Assembly (NCBI RefSeq): GCF_010747475.1
Contig: NZ_VSLZ01000009.1
Span: forward strand, 1-64,000
DNA: 64,000 nt
Direction: 5' to 3'
Source of the DNA: Halorussus sp. MSC15.2
Lineage (GTDB): Archaea; Halobacteriota; Halobacteria; Halobacteriales; Haladaptataceae
The notes beneath the pieces were generated by a model. That model had not been told where the DNA came from. It searched no databases and saw only the letters and a list, made by a program, of their open reading frames with translations. Made by a program: the position numbers and the translations under genes. This document shows positions 60,984 to 64,000 of this stretch, piece by piece. How positions within the stretch are numbered: the first letter of the stretch is position 1; each line of letters opens with the position of its first letter.

Positions 60984-61006
60984 ATCGAAACGTCGCCTGT
61001 TTCGAT
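60984..61006. repeat. Inverted repeat in the right half of oriC1
   Basis: ATCGAAAC and GTTTCGAT form perfect 8-bp arms around a 7-nt centre. The arms share GAAAC with the ORB core but lack the TCCA and G-string parts. Confidence 0.45.
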
Positions 61007-61542
61007 GACGGTACTGACAGCCGTGGATGGTCTCTAGATGAAACGACGGGCGACGGATAGTGATGCAGACGATACGAATCTATTACCAAGCATCCGAAGC
61101 GAAGGTATTTCGACGCGACGGCGGTTCTTTCGTGGTCCTTTAGCTTCTAATTCCTCGTTTAATGTATCCGCAAATCCCGATACTGAGGAACTGCAACCTC
61201 GGATACCAAGATTTCCTCGCACGTACGTCTCGATACTCTTCTTCTCCTTCCTACACCTGCTTCGACTTCCTTCGTCTTCCTTTCTACTTCTGTACTACCG
61301 CTCTCCAATTTCTACTTCCCGCTCTCCGACCTCCACTTCTCCGGGACAGTCCGTGTGAGCGTCCGTCGCTTCCGATACTTCACGTCTGATTTTGTCCGAA
61401 CTGAGCCGAAAGAAGAAAGAGTTTAATACCCTGCTGGACCTTTGGTTCTCCTGCATCAACTGGACGCGTTCGCCACTTCTCGGATTCGGCATCCCGGTTC
61501 CTTCGGTCGGTTTTGCCGAAATCTCACCGCGCGACGCGCGTC

Positions 61543-61565
61543 TTCCACCTGAAACAGAGGGGTCG
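61543..61565 (+). repeat. Origin recognition box D in front of orc1/cdc6
   Basis: TTCCACCTGAAACAGAGGGG ends about 11 nt before the orc1 ATG at 61576. Binding there would cover the start of the gene. Confidence 0.75.
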
Positions 61566-61575
61566 AAACGTACGC

Positions 61576-63069
61576 ATGACAGACGAAAACACGCAACCGA
61601 CGGACGACGCGGTCGACGTGAGTCCCGACCGAAACTTCGACAACGTCGATCTCGACGACGTGGTCTTCGACGACGACGAGGACGACGATCAGGGACTCTT
61701 CGACGACCTGTTGTCCGGCGAACCGATATTCGAGAACAAGGAGGTCCTGCGACCGTCGTACACGCCGCACGAACTTCCCCACCGGAAGGACCAAATCAAC
61801 AACATGGCGACGATTCTCGTCGCCGCGCTTCGCGGAGAGACGCCCTCGAACATCCTCATCTACGGTAAGACGGGGACCGGCAAGACCGCCAGCGCGAAGT
61901 TCGTCAGCAAGGAACTCGAAAGCACGTCCCAGAAGTACGACGTCCCCTGTAACGTCGAGTACATCAACTGCGAGGTGACCGACACGCAGTATCGCGTCCT
62001 CGCACAACTCGCCAACAAGTTCATCGAGAACAACCAAGAGTTCGTGGACGACCGCCTCGAAGAACTCGCGACGCTCCGCGAAGGCGCGAGTTCCGACCCC
62101 TCTCGACTCTCCGACACCGCGTTCGATTCCGCCGAGGCCGTCGACGCGCGCATCGACGAATTAGAAGACGACCGCGAGGAGATGGAATCGGTTCCCATGA
62201 CCGGATGGCCGACCGACCGCGTCTACAACACGTTTTTCGAGGCCGTCGACTACGAGGAGCGAGTAGTCGTCATCATGTTGGACGAAATCGACAAACTGGT
62301 CGAGAAGTCTGGCGACGACACCCTCTACAACCTCTCGCGGATGAACTCCGAACTCGAGAACTCGCGGGTCTCCATTATCGGCATCTCGAACGACCTCAAG
62401 TTCACCGACTTCCTCGACCCCCGCGTCAAATCGAGCCTCGGCGAGGAGGAGATAGTCTTCCCGCCGTACGACGCCAACCAGCTCCGAGACATCCTCCAGC
62501 ACCGCGCGGAGGTCGCGTTCAAGGCCGACGCGCTCTCGGACGACGTAATCCCGCTCTGCGCCGCGTTCGCCGCGCAGGAACACGGTGACGCCCGGCGCGC
62601 GCTCGACCTCCTTCGGACCGCGGGCGAACTCGCCGAACGCGACCAAGCCGAGGGCGTCAACGAGAAGCACGTCCGGAAGGCCCAGGAGAAGATTGAACTC
62701 GACCGCGTGGTCGAAGTCGTCCGCACGCTTCCCACGCAGTCGAAACTCGTCCTCTTCTCCATCATCTCGCTGGAGAAGAACGGTGTCCACAACGTCAACA
62801 CCGGCGAGGTGTACAATATCTACAAGCGCCTCTGCGAGGAGATAGACGCCGACGTCCTCACTCAGCGCCGCGTCACCGACCTCATCAGCGAACTCGACAT
62901 GCTCGGCATCGTCAACGCCGTGGTCGTCAGCAAGGGCCGGTACGGTCGGACCAAGGAGATTAGCCTCTCGGTACCCATCGACGAGACCGAGGCCGTGCTG
63001 ATGTCCGACTCGCGTCTCGGCGACATCGAGAGCGTCCAACCGTTCGTACAGGCTCGGTTCGACAATTGA
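61576..63069 (+). CDS. orc1: Replication initiator Orc1/Cdc6
   Basis: A 497-residue origin-binding AAA+ protein. After an Asp-rich N-terminus (about residues 1-45) come ILIYGKTGTGKTASAKFV (Walker A, about 94-111), VIMLDEIDKLVEKSGDD (Walker B), sensor 1 GISND, sensor 2 GDARRALDLLRTAGELAE, and a C-terminal winged helix (LPTQSKLVLFSIISL... RVTDLISELDMLGIVNAVVVSKGRYGRTKEISLSV). Adjacent oriC1 and oapABC mark it as the oriC1-linked paralogue. The ATG at 61576 starts the acidic N-terminus; an ORB lies immediately upstream, so the protein probably controls its own gene. Confidence 0.95.
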   Translation: MTDENTQPTDDAVDVSPDRNFDNVDLDDVVFDDDEDDDQGLFDDLLSGEPIFENKEVLRPSYTPHELPHRKDQINNMATILVAALRGETPSNILIYGKTGTGKTASAKFVSKELESTSQKYDVPCNVEYINCEVTDTQYRVLAQLANKFIENNQEFVDDRLEELATLREGASSDPSRLSDTAFDSAEAVDARIDELEDDREEMESVPMTGWPTDRVYNTFFEAVDYEERVVVIMLDEIDKLVEKSGDDTLYNLSRMNSELENSRVSIIGISNDLKFTDFLDPRVKSSLGEEEIVFPPYDANQLRDILQHRAEVAFKADALSDDVIPLCAAFAAQEHGDARRALDLLRTAGELAERDQAEGVNEKHVRKAQEKIELDRVVEVVRTLPTQSKLVLFSIISLEKNGVHNVNTGEVYNIYKRLCEEIDADVLTQRRVTDLISELDMLGIVNAVVVSKGRYGRTKEISLSVPIDETEAVLMSDSRLGDIESVQPFVQARFDN

Positions 63070-63187
63070 ATCCCCGTCTTCGGACGGACCTCTTCGTCTT
63101 CGCGAGACGTACTCTGTACGGATGAGATAATCATACATACGCGAACTCCACTAAAATACAATTACATAATTATAGGTAAGAAACATT

Positions 63188-63194
63188 TTTTTAT
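63188..63194 (+). promoter_or_regulatory. TATA box of the small Tat-exported protein gene
   Basis: ttttatc, centred 29 nt before the ATG at 63220, supports that start over nearby in-frame codons. Confidence 0.55.
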
Positions 63195-63219
63195 CGCTCG
63201 GGCATCATTGTATGGATGT

Positions 63220-63618
63220 ATGCCGGAAATGAACCCTGCTACCCGGAGAGCAGTGTTGAAGAAGAGTGCGGCAACCGCCGGCGTTCTGTCGGGAATCAGT
63301 GTCGTCGGCGCTCCCGCCTCCGCGGCGTACGAACACACCCTCCGAGTCGAGGCTGACGGCGGTAGCGGAGCCTTCAGAACCGTCATCTACGCGAGCGACT
63401 ACACGACGGAAAACTGGGAGGGCGACGACCTCGACGCCCGAGCAGGCGGTGACAGCGTCCGAATCGAGAGCTACGTGGACTCGGGCGCGTTCTCACCCGG
63501 CTACGACGTCGTGAAGTACAACGGCAGTCCCGACTCGCCCGACGACTTCACCATCAACGAGTACAGCGACAACGTCGTCGCTACGCTCGACGGTGAGGTC
63601 ATTCCGGACCCCACCTGA
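63220..63618 (+). CDS. Small Tat-exported protein of unknown function
   Basis: A 132-residue protein. The leader NPATRRAVLKKSAATAGVLSG and cleavage at about residue 35 (ASA/AYEH) indicate a Tat signal; no lipobox or anchor is present, so it is secreted. The mature part of about 97 residues is acidic and beta-rich (YEHTLRVEADGGSGAFRTVIYASDYTTENWEGDDLDA) and resembles small haloarchaeal exported domains of unknown role. Monocistronic. Confidence 0.72.
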   Translation: MPEMNPATRRAVLKKSAATAGVLSGISVVGAPASAAYEHTLRVEADGGSGAFRTVIYASDYTTENWEGDDLDARAGGDSVRIESYVDSGAFSPGYDVVKYNGSPDSPDDFTINEYSDNVVATLDGEVIPDPT

Positions 63619-63725
63619 GAGAACGCGGCGAGTTTCGAGACGCCCACATTCGTCCCCGCTTTTCGAGGAACCGAACGTCGACGCTCGGACGGTACGAAAA
63701 CGATTCTCGGACAATCGGCGGTCGT

Positions 63726-64000
63726 CTAAATTTTCCCGGAGAACTTCAGCCTCACGTATCCGAGGTACGGGATTCGGACCTCGGCGGTACCGCGAATCCA
63801 GCCGGGCTTGACGACGTTCGATATTCCGCGGGACTGGTCGTAGAACCCGTTGTGGTCACCCTTCGTGATGAACCCCGCGTGGGACGCCGGGCAGTTCGAC
63901 AGTTCGCGACAGTTGTCGACGCCCTCCGGAAGGTACTGCTTTTTCGCCTCGTCGTACCAGTTCTCCCCGTCTTCGACCCAGAATCTGGCGCGGTGGATTA
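63726..64000 (-). CDS. Signal peptidase I (archaeal/ER type), 3' part
   Basis: The last 90 or so codons of a gene that runs off the right end of the window. The visible part reads HRARFWVEDGENWYDEAKKQ, then FITKGDHNGFYDQSRGISNVVKPGWIRGTAEVRIPYLGYVRLKF before the stop at 63726. TKGDxN...D and KPxWIxGxAxxRIPYLGYVRL are the C-terminal boxes of the S26B family (Sec11-like), which removes signal peptides at the outer membrane face. The catalytic Ser-His region lies outside the window. Confidence 0.85.
   Translation of the reverse strand, partial: IHRARFWVEDGENWYDEAKKQYLPEGVDNCRELSNCPASHAGFITKGDHNGFYDQSRGISNVVKPGWIRGTAEVRIPYLGYVRLKFSGKI

Larger units (their letters stand above)
60230..61575. other. 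oriC1: Replication origin oriC1
   Basis: The 1.6-kb gene-free gap between the oap operon and orc1/cdc6 has the layout of haloarchaeal oriC1. It contains a T-rich/A-rich unwinding element (60690-60765), two strong inverted ORB sites beside it (60584-60612 minus, 60799-60827 plus), weaker ORB-like sites at 60397 and 60451, and one at 61543 in front of orc1. Polypurine sequence (60225-60395) and polypyrimidine sequence (61215-61345) lie about equally far from the unwinding element. No gene of adequate coding quality is seen in the gap. Confidence 0.9.

Noticed and set aside
60818-61390. ORFs of 75-106 codons inside oriC1
   Set aside because: Their composition (Ser, Arg, Phe, Leu from pyrimidine runs) is unlike real genes here, and the region is better explained as an origin.

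Overview
The window is chromosomal DNA from a halophilic archaeon (class Halobacteria). Genes are GC-rich and encode acidic proteins rich in Asp and Glu. Exported proteins carry twin-arginine (Tat) signals. Many genes have a TATA element about 25-30 nt before the start codon and no room for a leader, which is the usual haloarchaeal leaderless arrangement. Archaeal replication genes are present: the PolD large subunit, Hel308, Hef, Orc1/Cdc6 and OapABC. The genus cannot be fixed from the sequence alone.

Layout: 0.1-7.2 kb holds a membrane protein, an SF1 helicase, hemC-hemD, kptA and a DHH exonuclease with a one-base deletion. 7.2-14.7 kb holds scattered genes (DUF5783, two Tat-exported proteins, NifU domain, sulfatase-like enzyme, flippase-like membrane protein, ketopantoate reductase, rubredoxin-like protein). 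14.8-17.1 kb is AT-richer and encodes a lipoprotein and a subtilisin-like protein that has lost its catalytic Asp. 17.1-21.4 kb holds polC, a PPC-domain gene and a 56-residue protein. 21.7-29.0 kb is a complete peptide/nickel-type ABC transporter. 29.2-42.4 kb holds GrpB-like, CBS, glyS, polyprenol-kinase-like, Hef (frameshifted), an LYGEP-repeat protein, UspA, a surface glycoprotein (frameshifted at a homopolymer) and mdh. 42.5-45.3 kb is hel308 and the KEOPS subunit Cgi121, stitched together by mini-ORFs. 45.6-52.3 kb holds small zinc proteins, tRNA-Gln, purO, a phosphoesterase, a nucleoside phosphorylase, a ferredoxin and a MATE exporter. 52.5-58.1 kb is a divergent cluster of six enzyme and transporter genes of unknown pathway.

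58.2-63.1 kb is a replication origin of the oriC1 type. The oapA-oapB-oapC operon runs left and orc1/cdc6 runs right. Between them lies 1.6 kb with an AT-rich unwinding element flanked by inverted ORB (origin recognition box) sites, a further ORB just before orc1, and opposed polypurine and polypyrimidine tracts. The window ends with a small Tat-exported protein and the 3' part of a signal peptidase gene.

Most worth a second look: the low-GC codon patch exactly at the classic PolD intein site; the LYGEP-repeat protein; the Asp-less subtilase with its lipoprotein partner; mini-ORFs whose stops overlap downstream starts; the symmetric strand asymmetry around oriC1; and three single-base frameshifts in otherwise intact genes, which could be sequencing errors.
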